Shown here piece after piece: positions 1 through 6,704 of a DNA stretch of 8,537 bases. The DNA is taken from contig HF998306.1 of the NCBI GenBank assembly GCA_000433735.1, positions 19,833 through 28,369 of the forward strand, read 5' to 3'. Made by a program: the position numbers and the translations under genes. The notes below the pieces were generated by a model that had not been told where the DNA came from, made no database searches, and saw only the letters and a list, made by a program, of their open reading frames with translations. Origin of the DNA: Clostridium sp. CAG:167. GTDB lineage: Bacteria; Bacillota; Clostridia; Lachnospirales; Lachnospiraceae. Positions within the stretch are counted from its first letter, which is position 1, and the number at the start of each line of letters is the position of its first letter.

Positions 1-2
1 AA

Positions 3-39
3 AAAAAGGGTAGGGCAGGCGGACTCTACTGTACCTTTT
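3..39. terminator. Probable bidirectional intrinsic terminator
   Basis: An A-tract (1-7) and a T-tract (35-39) flank an imperfect hairpin. AAAAAGG (3-9) pairs with CCTTTTT (33-39), and GTAG (10-13) pairs with CTAC (26-29), with a 4-nt bulge (TGTA, 29-32 region) on one side. Read on the minus strand it lies about 50 nt past the stop of the acidic small protein and would end that transcript. Read on the plus strand it could end a gene lying left of the window. The bulge weakens the call. Confidence 0.45.
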
Positions 40-88
40 TACAATGAAAAGAGTAATATATGATACGAAACGAATAGAGGTAACACAA

Positions 89-340
89 TTAATCTAAATC
101 CATTTCGTCTTCATCCGCATCTTCTGCTGCTTCTTCCTCTTCGTCAGCAGAATCTTCATCGGAATTTAATGTTACATAGTCACGGTCATCCTCTTCATCA
201 TACAGATCGTTGTCAAAATCATCTTCATCGTAATCATCCAGATAATCTTTCATAACAACTTTTTTTAAGAAGTAAACAACACCAGCTACGGCAGCTGCAG
301 CGGTAGCCAGGCCAAGAATCACTTTAAGTAGTTTTTTCAT
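89..340 (-). CDS. Small membrane-anchored protein with highly acidic tail
   Basis: This is an 83-aa protein of unknown function. Residues about 4-26 form one hydrophobic segment rich in Ala, Val, Leu and Gly, preceded by MKKLLK and followed by KKVVMK. Everything after about residue 30 is dominated by Asp and Glu (about 31 of the last 53 residues), with a few Tyr and almost no basic residues. The profile is that of an N-terminal membrane anchor or uncleaved signal with a disordered polyanionic tail; which side of the membrane the tail occupies cannot be read, although the Lys on both flanks leaves it ambiguous. I chose the start at 340 (MKKLLK) because AAAGGA lies 11 nt upstream; the ATG at 352 overlaps that ribosome site and would only add four residues. 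It has its own promoter (380-408) and is divergent from the DUF6465-like gene. No homologous family is recognised with confidence. Confidence 0.75.
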   Translation of the reverse strand: MKKLLKVILGLATAAAAVAGVVYFLKKVVMKDYLDDYDEDDFDNDLYDEEDDRDYVTLNSDEDSADEEEEAAEDADEDEMDLD

Positions 341-379
341 GAACCAAACCATCCTTTCTTTAATAACTAGTCTATCCTT

Positions 380-408
380 ATTTTACGAGATTTATGAGTA
401 AATGTAAA
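380..408 (-). promoter_or_regulatory. Sigma-A-type promoter of the acidic small-protein gene
   Basis: On the minus strand the -35 is TTTACA (complement of 403-408) and the -10 is TAAAAT (complement of 380-385), separated by exactly 17 nt. Transcription would start near 373, giving a leader of about 30 nt before the start codon at 340. Confidence 0.65.
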
Positions 409-471
409 GAGAATTTGTAAAAAGTGCCAGAGTTTTTTTGGAGAGAAAATGATTTTTTGGTAAAATTGTGA

Positions 472-500
472 TTGTAAATAAAATATAAAAGATGTATAAT
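472..500 (+). promoter_or_regulatory. Sigma-A-type promoter of the DUF6465-like gene
   Basis: The -35 is TTGTAA (472-477) and the -10 is a perfect TATAAT (495-500), with a 17-nt spacer. The AT-rich stretch upstream (431-470) could act as an UP element. The upstream in-frame ATG at 492 lies inside this -10 region, so translation cannot begin there; this supports the start at 543. Confidence 0.75.
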
Positions 501-542
501 CGAAAAGGAAAAGACAAAAAGAGATTTGAGGGAGGATTTGTA

Positions 543-944
543 ATGGCTACAACCAACACGAAGACGACTGTAAAAACTGCAGAAGCAGAAGTAAAGAAAA
601 CAGCGACCAAGACAACTCCGGTAAAGACAGAAAGCAAACCAGCCGCAAAGGCTGTTGAGACAAAGACAAAGGCAGCAAAGAAGACAACTGTTGCAAAGAC
701 TACCAGAAAACCGGCAGCCAAAAAAGGAACAGAAGTGAAAGCGGATGTTTTTGTACAGTTTGGCGGCAAAGAGTTCTCAGAAGAGGCGATTATGAGTAAA
801 GTCGTAGCTGCCTGGGAAGCAGAGGGCAAGAAAGCATCTGCGATCAAGAGAGCAAAACTTTATATCAAGCCGGAAGATGGCAAGGCATATTATGTAATCA
901 ATGAAGGCCTTAAGAATGGTTCCACCGGAGCAGTAAACCTGTAA
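543..944 (+). CDS. DUF6465-like protein with basic Lys/Ala/Thr tail
   Basis: This is a 133-aa cytoplasmic protein. Residues 1 to about 63 are low-complexity Lys, Thr, Ala, Val and Pro with repeated KTT, KTK and PAAKK units, resembling histone-H1-like tails. The remainder (about 64-133) is a compact conserved domain beginning VKADVFVQFGGKEFSEEAI and containing the core KLYIKPEDGKAYYVI. I recognise this arrangement from small Lachnospiraceae proteins annotated DUF6465; their function is unknown to me. The start at 543 is preceded by GGGAGG (531-536), about 6 nt away. An earlier in-frame ATG at 492 overlaps the promoter -10 and is rejected. No signal peptide or membrane segment is visible. The basic tail suggests binding to nucleic acid or another polyanion, which is inference. 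The gene is monocistronic: own promoter upstream and terminator at 966-1021. Confidence 0.8.
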   Translation: MATTNTKTTVKTAEAEVKKTATKTTPVKTESKPAAKAVETKTKAAKKTTVAKTTRKPAAKKGTEVKADVFVQFGGKEFSEEAIMSKVVAAWEAEGKKASAIKRAKLYIKPEDGKAYYVINEGLKNGSTGAVNL

Positions 945-965
945 GACAGGACTGAAACGGGGAAG

Positions 966-1021
966 AAAATCCGTAGTGATCGACCTGCAGAGAAGCAGGG
1001 AGGGAGAACTGCGGATTTTTT
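966..1021 (+). terminator. Intrinsic terminator after the DUF6465-like gene
   Basis: A 12-bp stem joins 966-977 with 1008-1019, every position pairing with one G-T wobble (974/1011), and runs into six T (1016-1021). Inside the loop a second hairpin is visible, CCTGC (984-988) with GCAGG (995-999). The wobble pairs only in the plus-strand RNA, consistent with rightward termination. Confidence 0.85.
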
Positions 1022-1065
1022 GTTATGGTTTCTTGAAAAGAATTATTGGGGGAAATTTACATCTT

Positions 1066-1199
1066 GTGGGCGCTTTCGCTCATTCCGTACGCACTTAACC
1101 AGCGGAAGCGGCGCAAGAGGTTCAGCGAACCTCTGCTCTGCGCGGACCGAAGTGAAACGGAGACCCACGGAACGCAGACTTTTCTGCCGCATTACGGAA
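1066..1199 (+). repeat. Structured self-complementary intergenic element (putative ncRNA or dispersed palindromic element)
   Basis: The 945-1283 gap has no credible gene; beyond the terminator and the dapL promoter it holds this element. Visible pairings are: 1071-1080 with 1101-1110 (10 bp including one G-U wobble that works only on the plus strand); AGAGGTTC (1116-1123) with GAACCTCT (1127-1134) around a 3-nt loop, extended by GCGCA (1111-1115) with TGCGC (1139-1143); GCAGA (1174-1178) with TCTGC (1183-1187); GTGGG (1066-1070) with CCCAC (1164-1168), enclosing the first two hairpins; and TTCCGTA (1083-1089), in the first hairpin's loop, with TACGGAA (1193-1199). The last pairing would be a pseudoknot. 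Local GC is higher than in the flanking leader. Only one copy is in the window, so repeat status is unproven; it could be a REP/MITE-like palindrome or a transcribed RNA. I could not match it to a named RNA family. Confidence 0.5.
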
Positions 1200-1216
1200 A
1201 CTGATAAACTGTATCC

Positions 1217-1245
1217 TTGCATTGAAATTGATTTTCATGTAGAAT
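1217..1245 (+). promoter_or_regulatory. Probable dapL promoter
   Basis: TTGCAT (1217-1222) and TAGAAT (1240-1245) are separated by 17 nt and lie 39 nt before the dapL start, leaving a short leader that contains the ribosome site. It sits just downstream of the structured element. Confidence 0.6.
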
Positions 1246-1283
1246 GTAAGTCGGATTAGATTTCACACAGGAGGTTTTTTAGA

Positions 1284-2498
1284 ATGTTTAAGATTAATGA
1301 CAATTATTTAAAGTTACCAGGCAGCTATCTTTTTTCAACTATCGGAAAGAAAGTAGCCGCATATAAGGAAGCAAATCCGGACAAAGAAGTGATCAGTCTG
1401 GGTATCGGTGATGTGACTCAGCCACTGGCACCGGCAGTGATCGATGCGTTGCACAGTGCGGTAGATGAAATGAGTAAGGCTGAGACATTCCATGGTTATG
1501 CGCCTGATCTTGGATATGAGTTTTTGCGCAGAGCCATTATTGACAACGATTACAAGAGCCGTGGCGTAGACATCGCACTGGATGAAGTGTTTGTCAGCGA
1601 CGGAGCAAAAAGTGATTCCGGTAACATTGTAGATATTTTTGCACAGGATAACATCATCGCTGTCACAGACCCTGTTTATCCGGTTTATGTAGACAGTAAT
1701 GCCATGGCCGGCAAAACAGGTGAGTACCTGAAAGACAAGGAGTGCTGGTCTAAGGTGATCTACATGCCTTGTACCGCAGAGAATAACTTTGTACCGGAGA
1801 TCCCGGAGCAGACACCGGATATTATCTATATCTGTTGTCCAAACAACCCGACCGGAACGACTCTGACCAAAGAGGAACTTCAGAAATGGGTTGATTATGC
1901 CAACGAGAAAAAAGCAGTGATCATTTATGATGCTGCCTATGAAGCATATATTTCCGAGAGCGATGTGCCTCACAGCATTTATGAGTGTGATGGAGCAAAA
2001 ACATGTGCCATCGAGATGCGCAGTTTTTCCAAAAATGCCGGATTTACCGGAACTCGTCTTGGATTTACCATCGTGCCAAAAGATCTGAAGAGCGGCGAGA
2101 CTTCCCTCAACAGTCTGTGGGCACGCCGTCACGGAACCAAGTTTAACGGTGCACCGTACATTATCCAGCGCGCCGGTGAGGCTGTTTACAGTGAGGCGGG
2201 AAAAGCACAGACCAAAGAGCAGATTGCATACTACATGAACAATGCAAAGACCATCCGCAAAGGTTTGACAGATATGGGTTATACTGTGTTTGGTGGAGTC
2301 AACGCTCCTTACATCTGGTTACAGACACCGGACAAAATGAAATCCTGGGATTTCTTTGATATGCTTTTGGAAAAAGCAAATGTAGTAGGAACACCTGGTT
2401 CAGGATTTGGACCAAGCGGTGAAGGATATTTCCGCCTGACAGCTTTTGGTTCTGCAGAGAATACAAGGAAAGCATTGGAAAGAATCCGCGCCATCTAA
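1284..2498 (+). CDS. dapL: LL-diaminopimelate aminotransferase
   Basis: DapL (EC 2.6.1.83) is a cytoplasmic, PLP-dependent class I/II aminotransferase. It converts L-tetrahydrodipicolinate directly to LL-2,6-diaminopimelate using glutamate as amino donor, bypassing the succinyl or acetyl branches, and so feeds lysine and meso-diaminopimelate for peptidoglycan. The 404-aa length is normal for the family. Fold-type I landmarks are present: CPNNPTGT around 185-192 with the PLP-contacting Asn, IIYDAAYE at 213-220 with the cofactor Asp216 and Tyr219, the Schiff-base lysine in RSFSKNAGFTGTRLG (Lys250), Arg258 in the same motif, and a C-terminal GYFRLTAFGS with the substrate-carboxylate Arg. The N-terminal NDNYLKLPGSYLF is typical of DapL rather than of general aspartate aminotransferases. 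The start is fixed by AGGAGG (1269-1274), 9 nt upstream. The gene is intact and appears to lead a two-gene transcript, because only 28 nt without a terminator separate it from the DUF1002 gene. Confidence 0.95.
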   Translation: MFKINDNYLKLPGSYLFSTIGKKVAAYKEANPDKEVISLGIGDVTQPLAPAVIDALHSAVDEMSKAETFHGYAPDLGYEFLRRAIIDNDYKSRGVDIALDEVFVSDGAKSDSGNIVDIFAQDNIIAVTDPVYPVYVDSNAMAGKTGEYLKDKECWSKVIYMPCTAENNFVPEIPEQTPDIIYICCPNNPTGTTLTKEELQKWVDYANEKKAVIIYDAAYEAYISESDVPHSIYECDGAKTCAIEMRSFSKNAGFTGTRLGFTIVPKDLKSGETSLNSLWARRHGTKFNGAPYIIQRAGEAVYSEAGKAQTKEQIAYYMNNAKTIRKGLTDMGYTVFGGVNAPYIWLQTPDKMKSWDFFDMLLEKANVVGTPGSGFGPSGEGYFRLTAFGSAENTRKALERIRAI

Positions 2499-2526
2499 TA
2501 GATAATAGAAAGGCAGAGGTGATGAT

Positions 2527-3405
2527 TTGAAAAAATTAGCAGCCCTGATGTCGGTGCTGGCCTTGTGTCTGGGGATGATTGGTACCGGCACTATAACAGC
2601 CAGAGCCGATTCCGTAGAAGTAAAACCATACATTGCATTTGGAGCAGACCTGACAAGCAGCCAGAAAAATAAAGTGATGGAATTGTTAGGCGTCACGAAG
2701 GAAGAACTGGCAGACTATGAGACGATCACTGTGACCAACCAGGACGAACACAAAAATCTGGATTCTTATCTGGATAAAAGTGTGATCGGTACGAAAGCAT
2801 TATCTTCCGTAAAAATCGAAGAAGCCGATGCCGGAAGCGGTGTGACAGTGACCACTCATAATATCTCTTTTGTAACAGAGGAAATGTACACCAACGCATT
2901 AGTGACCGCAGGAATCAATGATGCTACAGTAACAGTGGCAGCACCCTTTAAGATTTCAGGAACAGCAGCTCTGGTAGGAGCCATGAAGGCGTACGAGACC
3001 ATGACAGGAGAAGCCGTTGACAGCGACAGCGCTGATGCGGCCAACAACGAACTGGTTGAGACAAGCAACCTGGCCAAAGATGTGGGAGCAGACAAAGCGG
3101 CAGAGTTTGTGGCATCTTTGAAAGAAAAAGTAGTGTCCGGAGACCTTAGTTCTGAGGAAGATATACTGAAAGCTGTAGATGAAACGGCTCAGGAGGTAGG
3201 AATTACCCTGACAGATTCCCAGAAACAGAGTATGACGGCGTTGATGAAAAAGATCAGCGGTCTGGATCTGGATACTGACAGTTTGAAAAATCAGGCAAAA
3301 GACATTTACAATAAACTGAAAGATTTTGATGATGCCAATGGCATTATGGATAAGATTAAGGCTTTTTTTGGAAAGATCATAGATTTTTTCAAAAATCTGT
3401 TCTAA
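2527..3405 (+). CDS. Secreted DUF1002 domain protein
   Basis: This is a 292-aa exported protein of the DUF1002 family (related to Bacillus YpuA), whose function is not established. It begins with a classical signal peptide: MKK, a hydrophobic core to about residue 20, and a signal-peptidase I site at Ala25-Arg-Ala27 before Asp28. The mature part opens with the family-like YIAFGADLTSSQKNKVMELLG, carries Ser/Thr-rich beta-prone stretches to about residue 150, then an alpha-helical segment with a second TLTDSQKQSM-type helix around 230-240, and ends in an amphipathic Phe/Lys/Ile-rich helix (last about 20 residues). The start codon is TTG at 2527, supported by GAGGTGAT (2516-2523) at normal spacing; the nearby ATG at 2522 runs straight into a stop. 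It lies 28 nt after dapL and is probably cotranscribed, which loosely suggests an envelope role. No membrane segment is seen after the signal peptide. Confidence 0.88.
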   Translation: MKKLAALMSVLALCLGMIGTGTITARADSVEVKPYIAFGADLTSSQKNKVMELLGVTKEELADYETITVTNQDEHKNLDSYLDKSVIGTKALSSVKIEEADAGSGVTVTTHNISFVTEEMYTNALVTAGINDATVTVAAPFKISGTAALVGAMKAYETMTGEAVDSDSADAANNELVETSNLAKDVGADKAAEFVASLKEKVVSGDLSSEEDILKAVDETAQEVGITLTDSQKQSMTALMKKISGLDLDTDSLKNQAKDIYNKLKDFDDANGIMDKIKAFFGKIIDFFKNLF

Positions 3406-3410
3406 AGATG

Positions 3411-3453
3411 GGAAACTGCAAGTCTATTTACGGATTTGTGGTTTCCTTTTTTT
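3411..3453 (+). terminator. Intrinsic terminator of the dapL-DUF1002 unit
   Basis: GGAAAC (3411-3416) pairs with GTTTCC (3441-3446) and is followed at once by seven T (3447-3453). A short CAA/TTG pairing extends the stem past two mismatches. It begins 5 nt after the DUF1002 stop codon. Confidence 0.8.
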
Positions 3454-3461
3454 GTTTCTTA

Positions 3462-3470
3462 TGATATAAT
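3462..3470 (+). promoter_or_regulatory. Extended -10 promoter of the solute-binding lipoprotein gene
   Basis: TGATATAAT (3462-3470) is an extended -10: TG, one base, then a perfect TATAAT. No good -35 is found 17 nt upstream because that position falls in the T-tract of the preceding terminator. It lies 33 nt before the start codon at 3504. Confidence 0.65.
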
Positions 3471-3503
3471 CTGTCATAATTGATTGTATGAGGAGGAACC
3501 GTT

Positions 3504-4751
3504 ATGAAGGCTAAAAGATGGATGAGCGTTTGGTTATGTGCTGCGTTGGTAATGGCACTGACCGGGTGTGGAGCGAATGCAGACCCGGCAGAAGAAGGGG
3601 GAGCCAGCCAGACATCTGCCGCTAAGGTAGTAAAGCTTCGGGTATGGGCGGATAAGGAGGAATACGATCTTACCACCCAGCTGGCAGATCAGTTTCAGAA
3701 AGATAACAGTGGAACGGTAAAACTGAATATTTCCGTCGAGCCAAAAGAACAGGATTCACTGCGGACCAATGTGATCAAGGATGTAATGGCAGCGGCAGAT
3801 GTTTTTACTATTCAGGACAGTGATCTGATGGTATTGGCAGCAGGTGGGGCCCTGACACAGATTCAGGAGTCAGCTAAAGTTCAGGCGTCAGCCGACAGTG
3901 ATGCCGTGAAAGCCTTTACAAATAAAGGAAAATTATATGCATACCCTTCCGGACAGGAAAAGAGTTATGTATTATTTTACAATAAAAAGCAGATCGGTGA
4001 CGGACAGGTTAAGACGCTGGAGGGTACCCTGAAGGCGGCAGCTGCTAAGGGTAAAAAACTGGCGATGGACTGGTCTCAGGGACAGAGCGTTTACAGTTTC
4101 TTTGGAAAGACCGGCTTGAACCTGTCGTTAAATGATGATGGAACTACCAATGCATGTAACTGGAACAGCATCGATCACGAAATAAAAGGTGTGACAGTGG
4201 CAGGTGCCATGGGAAGCATTGCCGGTAATAAAGGATTTGCCAATATGAAAGAGGCAGATATGGTGGCGGCCGCCAAAAGTGGAAAGATTGCGGCGGGAAT
4301 TGCATCTGTAGAAACGGCAGAGGCCGTTAAGAAAGAGTGGGGAGACGATTTTGCAGCAGCGAAACTTCCGACCTACTCATGCGGTGGCAAAAAGATGGCT
4401 ATGTCGTCCTTCCTTGGTTACCGGGCTGTAGCAGCCAATTATTACAGCGAAAATAAAGAATGGGCCCTGAAACTGGCAGAGTACCTGGCAGGGGAAGAGG
4501 CGCAGAAAACCCGGTATCAAGAACTTAACCAGCTGCCGGTCAACACAAATGTTATGAACAGCGAAGAGGCAAAGAAGGATCCAGTGATTGAGGCAGTCAG
4601 CCAGCAAAAGAGTATGGGCAGTCTCAGACGGGTTGGGACCGGATACGAGGAGGCATGTGCTTCCTTTGGAACTAAGATGGCAGGGGGAGAAAAAGATTAC
4701 CAGAATTTGTTAGACGACCTTGTAAAGGGAATTACTACAAGTGCCAAGTAA
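3504..4751 (+). CDS. Solute-binding lipoprotein, ABC sugar-binding (MalE-like, family 1) type
   Basis: This 415-aa extracytoplasmic solute-binding protein is tethered to the membrane by lipid. The signal peptide ends in a lipobox LTGC with the lipidated Cys22, followed by a flexible Ala/Glu/Ser linker to about residue 41. The body from about 43 (VKLRVWADKEEYDLT) follows the family 1 binding-protein pattern: an early FQKDN segment, the hinge-region AYPSGQEKSYVLFYNKKQI (146-164), and a C-terminal LAEYLAGEEAQKTRYQELNQLPVNTNV (from about 324) seen in MalE-like proteins. The substrate cannot be read; a sugar or oligosaccharide is the family's usual ligand. AGGAGG (3491-3496) lies 7 nt before the ATG. 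No permease or ATPase gene is adjacent. Instead, the next gene, 16 nt downstream and likely cotranscribed, is a chemoreceptor, so a sensing role or a partner transporter elsewhere are both possible. Confidence 0.88.
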   Translation: MKAKRWMSVWLCAALVMALTGCGANADPAEEGGASQTSAAKVVKLRVWADKEEYDLTTQLADQFQKDNSGTVKLNISVEPKEQDSLRTNVIKDVMAAADVFTIQDSDLMVLAAGGALTQIQESAKVQASADSDAVKAFTNKGKLYAYPSGQEKSYVLFYNKKQIGDGQVKTLEGTLKAAAAKGKKLAMDWSQGQSVYSFFGKTGLNLSLNDDGTTNACNWNSIDHEIKGVTVAGAMGSIAGNKGFANMKEADMVAAAKSGKIAAGIASVETAEAVKKEWGDDFAAAKLPTYSCGGKKMAMSSFLGYRAVAANYYSENKEWALKLAEYLAGEEAQKTRYQELNQLPVNTNVMNSEEAKKDPVIEAVSQQKSMGSLRRVGTGYEEACASFGTKMAGGEKDYQNLLDDLVKGITTSAK

Positions 4752-4767
4752 GAGAGGAGCCAGAGAA

Positions 4768-6699
4768 ATGAAAGAGAAGAAAATAAAAGTTCCTAAGCTG
4801 CCAAAGAAAAAGAAAGAAAAAGCACCTAAAGTGCCGAAAGTAAAAAAGGAAAAGGAAGTAAAGGCACCTAAGGTAAAAAAAGATAAATCAGTTAAAAAGA
4901 TAAAAAGACCAAAGAAGCAGAGAATGAAAAAAGGTAGAATTTCCCTTCCTTTTACATTCAAGAATCCATTTAAGAAGCGCCGTATTTCGGTGAAAGTGGC
5001 TCTGCTTTTTCCTGTAACTTTGCTGGGAGCAGTAGCGATTATTTCTACGATCATGGGACTGATCAGTGTACGCAATGTAAATAAAGAGGCCACTGTGATC
5101 TCAGAACGGTACATGGTAAGTCTGGAAAAGTTAAATGGAATTGAGACTTCTGTGAAGGAAATTCAGCGTCTTGCGCTGACACATATTATTTCCCAGGATT
5201 ATAATTCCATGATCGAGGTATTGGACAGCATCCGGGAGGAAGAGGCAAATCTGGACAAAGAGTTCGAAGAATTTGAGCCATATCTGACCGATGCCAATAA
5301 AGTGGGATACGGCAAATTGAAGCGTAACACGTTGGATATGGAAGACAGTATTGCCAAGATGGTCGCCATCAGTGCCGGCGGATCAAAAAGTTCTGCTTTT
5401 ACACTGGCAAACGGAGATGTTTTGAGCAGTTCAAAAAATATTCTGCAGAATACTCTGATTGTCACAAGAACTGTATCCGAGCAGTGTGCTCAGGCTCGTA
5501 CCAGTCTGGAAAGTACATACAGACAGGCATTGATCACCAGTATCGTGTCGGCGGTGATCAGTATTTTGTCCGTGATCCTGGCACTTTGGATCGTTATGCG
5601 CCGTGTGGTAGCACCGATCAACCGGAGCAAAAAACAATTAGACCGTATGATCGGTCAGATCGATCAGAGACAGGGTGACCTGACCCAGAGGATCACCATT
5701 ACCAATAACGATGAAATCGGAGATTTGGGCAAGGGAATCAATGTGTTCCTTGGCAAACTGCAGACCATTTTCCGTATTTTGAAAGACAACACACTTCGTA
5801 TGGATCAGGTGGTTACGCAGGTTCTTGGCAGTGTTAAGGATTCTACCAACAGTGTATCCGGTATGTCCGCCTTGACGGAAGAGTTAAATGCCACCATGGA
5901 AGAAATGTCCGGCAATGCCAATGTGATTCAGGAGAGCACCCAGGGCGTATCAAAAGATGTAGGGGATATCGCCCGCCGTGCCGATGAAATGAATGATTAT
6001 TCCATGGAAATGAAAAATCATGCCATTGCCATGGAGCAGGCAGCGAGACAGAGTATGAATACTATTGACCAGAAAGTACAGGATATGCTGGTTGTTTTGC
6101 AGAGTGCCATTGAAGAAAGCAAGAGCGTGGCACAGATCAACCATCTTACCGGTGATATTCTGGAGATTGCCAGCCAGACCAACCTTTTGGCGTTGAACGC
6201 TTCTATTGAGGCAGCCAGAGCCGGGGCGGCAGGTAGGGGATTCTCTGTAGTGGCACAGGAGATCAGCCGGCTTGCTGATCAGAGCAGCCAGACAGCCGGA
6301 GATATTCAGAAAGTCAATACGGTGGTAACAACAGCAGTACAGAATCTGGCAGATCAGGCCAATGGACTTCTGGCTTATATGCAGGAACAGATCATGCCGG
6401 AATTTGAGAAGTTTGTAGAGTCTGGTGTAAGTTACCACGAAAAGGCAGACCATGTAGAAAATACCATGCATGAGTTTAAGAGTAAGACCGAGGATCTGGA
6501 AGCCAGCATGACATCCATCTCCGATTCGGTAGAAATGATTGCCAAAGCCATTGAGGATAGTGTAACAGGAATTTCTTCCACGGCAACAGAAACCCAGGCA
6601 CTGGTATCCGATATGCACAGCATCAATGAGCAGATGGATAATAACCAGAATATTGCCATTGAACTGAAGCAGGAAGCAGAGGTTTTCACAGAAGTGTAA
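4768..6699 (+). CDS. Methyl-accepting chemotaxis protein with lysine-rich N-terminal extension
   Basis: This 643-aa transmembrane chemoreceptor would signal through CheW/CheA. Order of parts, numbered from this start: residues 1-72, a cytoplasmic tail with about 30 Lys and repeated APK/VPK/VKK units; TM1 about 73-101; an extracytoplasmic helical sensor about 102-253, resembling four-helix-bundle sensors; TM2 about 254-277; HAMP about 278-331 (VVAPINRSKKQLDRM, DEIGDLGKGIN); then the coiled-coil signalling domain with the conserved hairpin tip around EIASQTNLLALNASIEAAR (465-485) and AGRGFSVVAQEI. The C-terminus ends in helix with no CheR-docking pentapeptide. The start at 4768 is chosen because GGAG (4756-4759) lies 8 nt upstream; a GTG at 4741 would overlap the lipoprotein's end and lacks its own site. 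The gene follows the lipoprotein by 16 nt, suggesting a shared transcript. Chemotaxis is the family role; the ligand is unknown, and a non-motility output cannot be excluded. Confidence 0.92.
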   Translation: MKEKKIKVPKLPKKKKEKAPKVPKVKKEKEVKAPKVKKDKSVKKIKRPKKQRMKKGRISLPFTFKNPFKKRRISVKVALLFPVTLLGAVAIISTIMGLISVRNVNKEATVISERYMVSLEKLNGIETSVKEIQRLALTHIISQDYNSMIEVLDSIREEEANLDKEFEEFEPYLTDANKVGYGKLKRNTLDMEDSIAKMVAISAGGSKSSAFTLANGDVLSSSKNILQNTLIVTRTVSEQCAQARTSLESTYRQALITSIVSAVISILSVILALWIVMRRVVAPINRSKKQLDRMIGQIDQRQGDLTQRITITNNDEIGDLGKGINVFLGKLQTIFRILKDNTLRMDQVVTQVLGSVKDSTNSVSGMSALTEELNATMEEMSGNANVIQESTQGVSKDVGDIARRADEMNDYSMEMKNHAIAMEQAARQSMNTIDQKVQDMLVVLQSAIEESKSVAQINHLTGDILEIASQTNLLALNASIEAARAGAAGRGFSVVAQEISRLADQSSQTAGDIQKVNTVVTTAVQNLADQANGLLAYMQEQIMPEFEKFVESGVSYHEKADHVENTMHEFKSKTEDLEASMTSISDSVEMIAKAIEDSVTGISSTATETQALVSDMHSINEQMDNNQNIAIELKQEAEVFTEV

Positions 6700-6704
6700 A
6701 ACAG

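Noticed and set aside
392..847. Minus-strand 151-codon hydrophobic-looking frame opposite the DUF6465-like gene
   Set aside because: Its Phe/Val/Ala repeats are the antisense of the Lys/Thr/Ala-rich tail; the plus strand has a promoter, ribosome site and terminator in register.
1020..1259. 79-codon plus-strand open frame between the DUF6465-like gene and dapL
   Set aside because: It begins in the terminator T-tract, has no ribosome site, a Cys/Arg/Thr-heavy composition unlike a protein, and overlies the structured element and the dapL promoter.
1335..2132. Long minus-strand open frame inside dapL (265 codons)
   Set aside because: It is antisense to an unambiguous dapL gene; the translation is Cys/His/Ile-rich with no recognisable domain and there is no ribosome site.
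4768..4930. Possible histone-like or separate DNA-binding gene in the lysine-rich stretch
   Set aside because: The stretch is continuous in frame with TM1 and the rest of the MCP, with no stop or second ribosome site between them.
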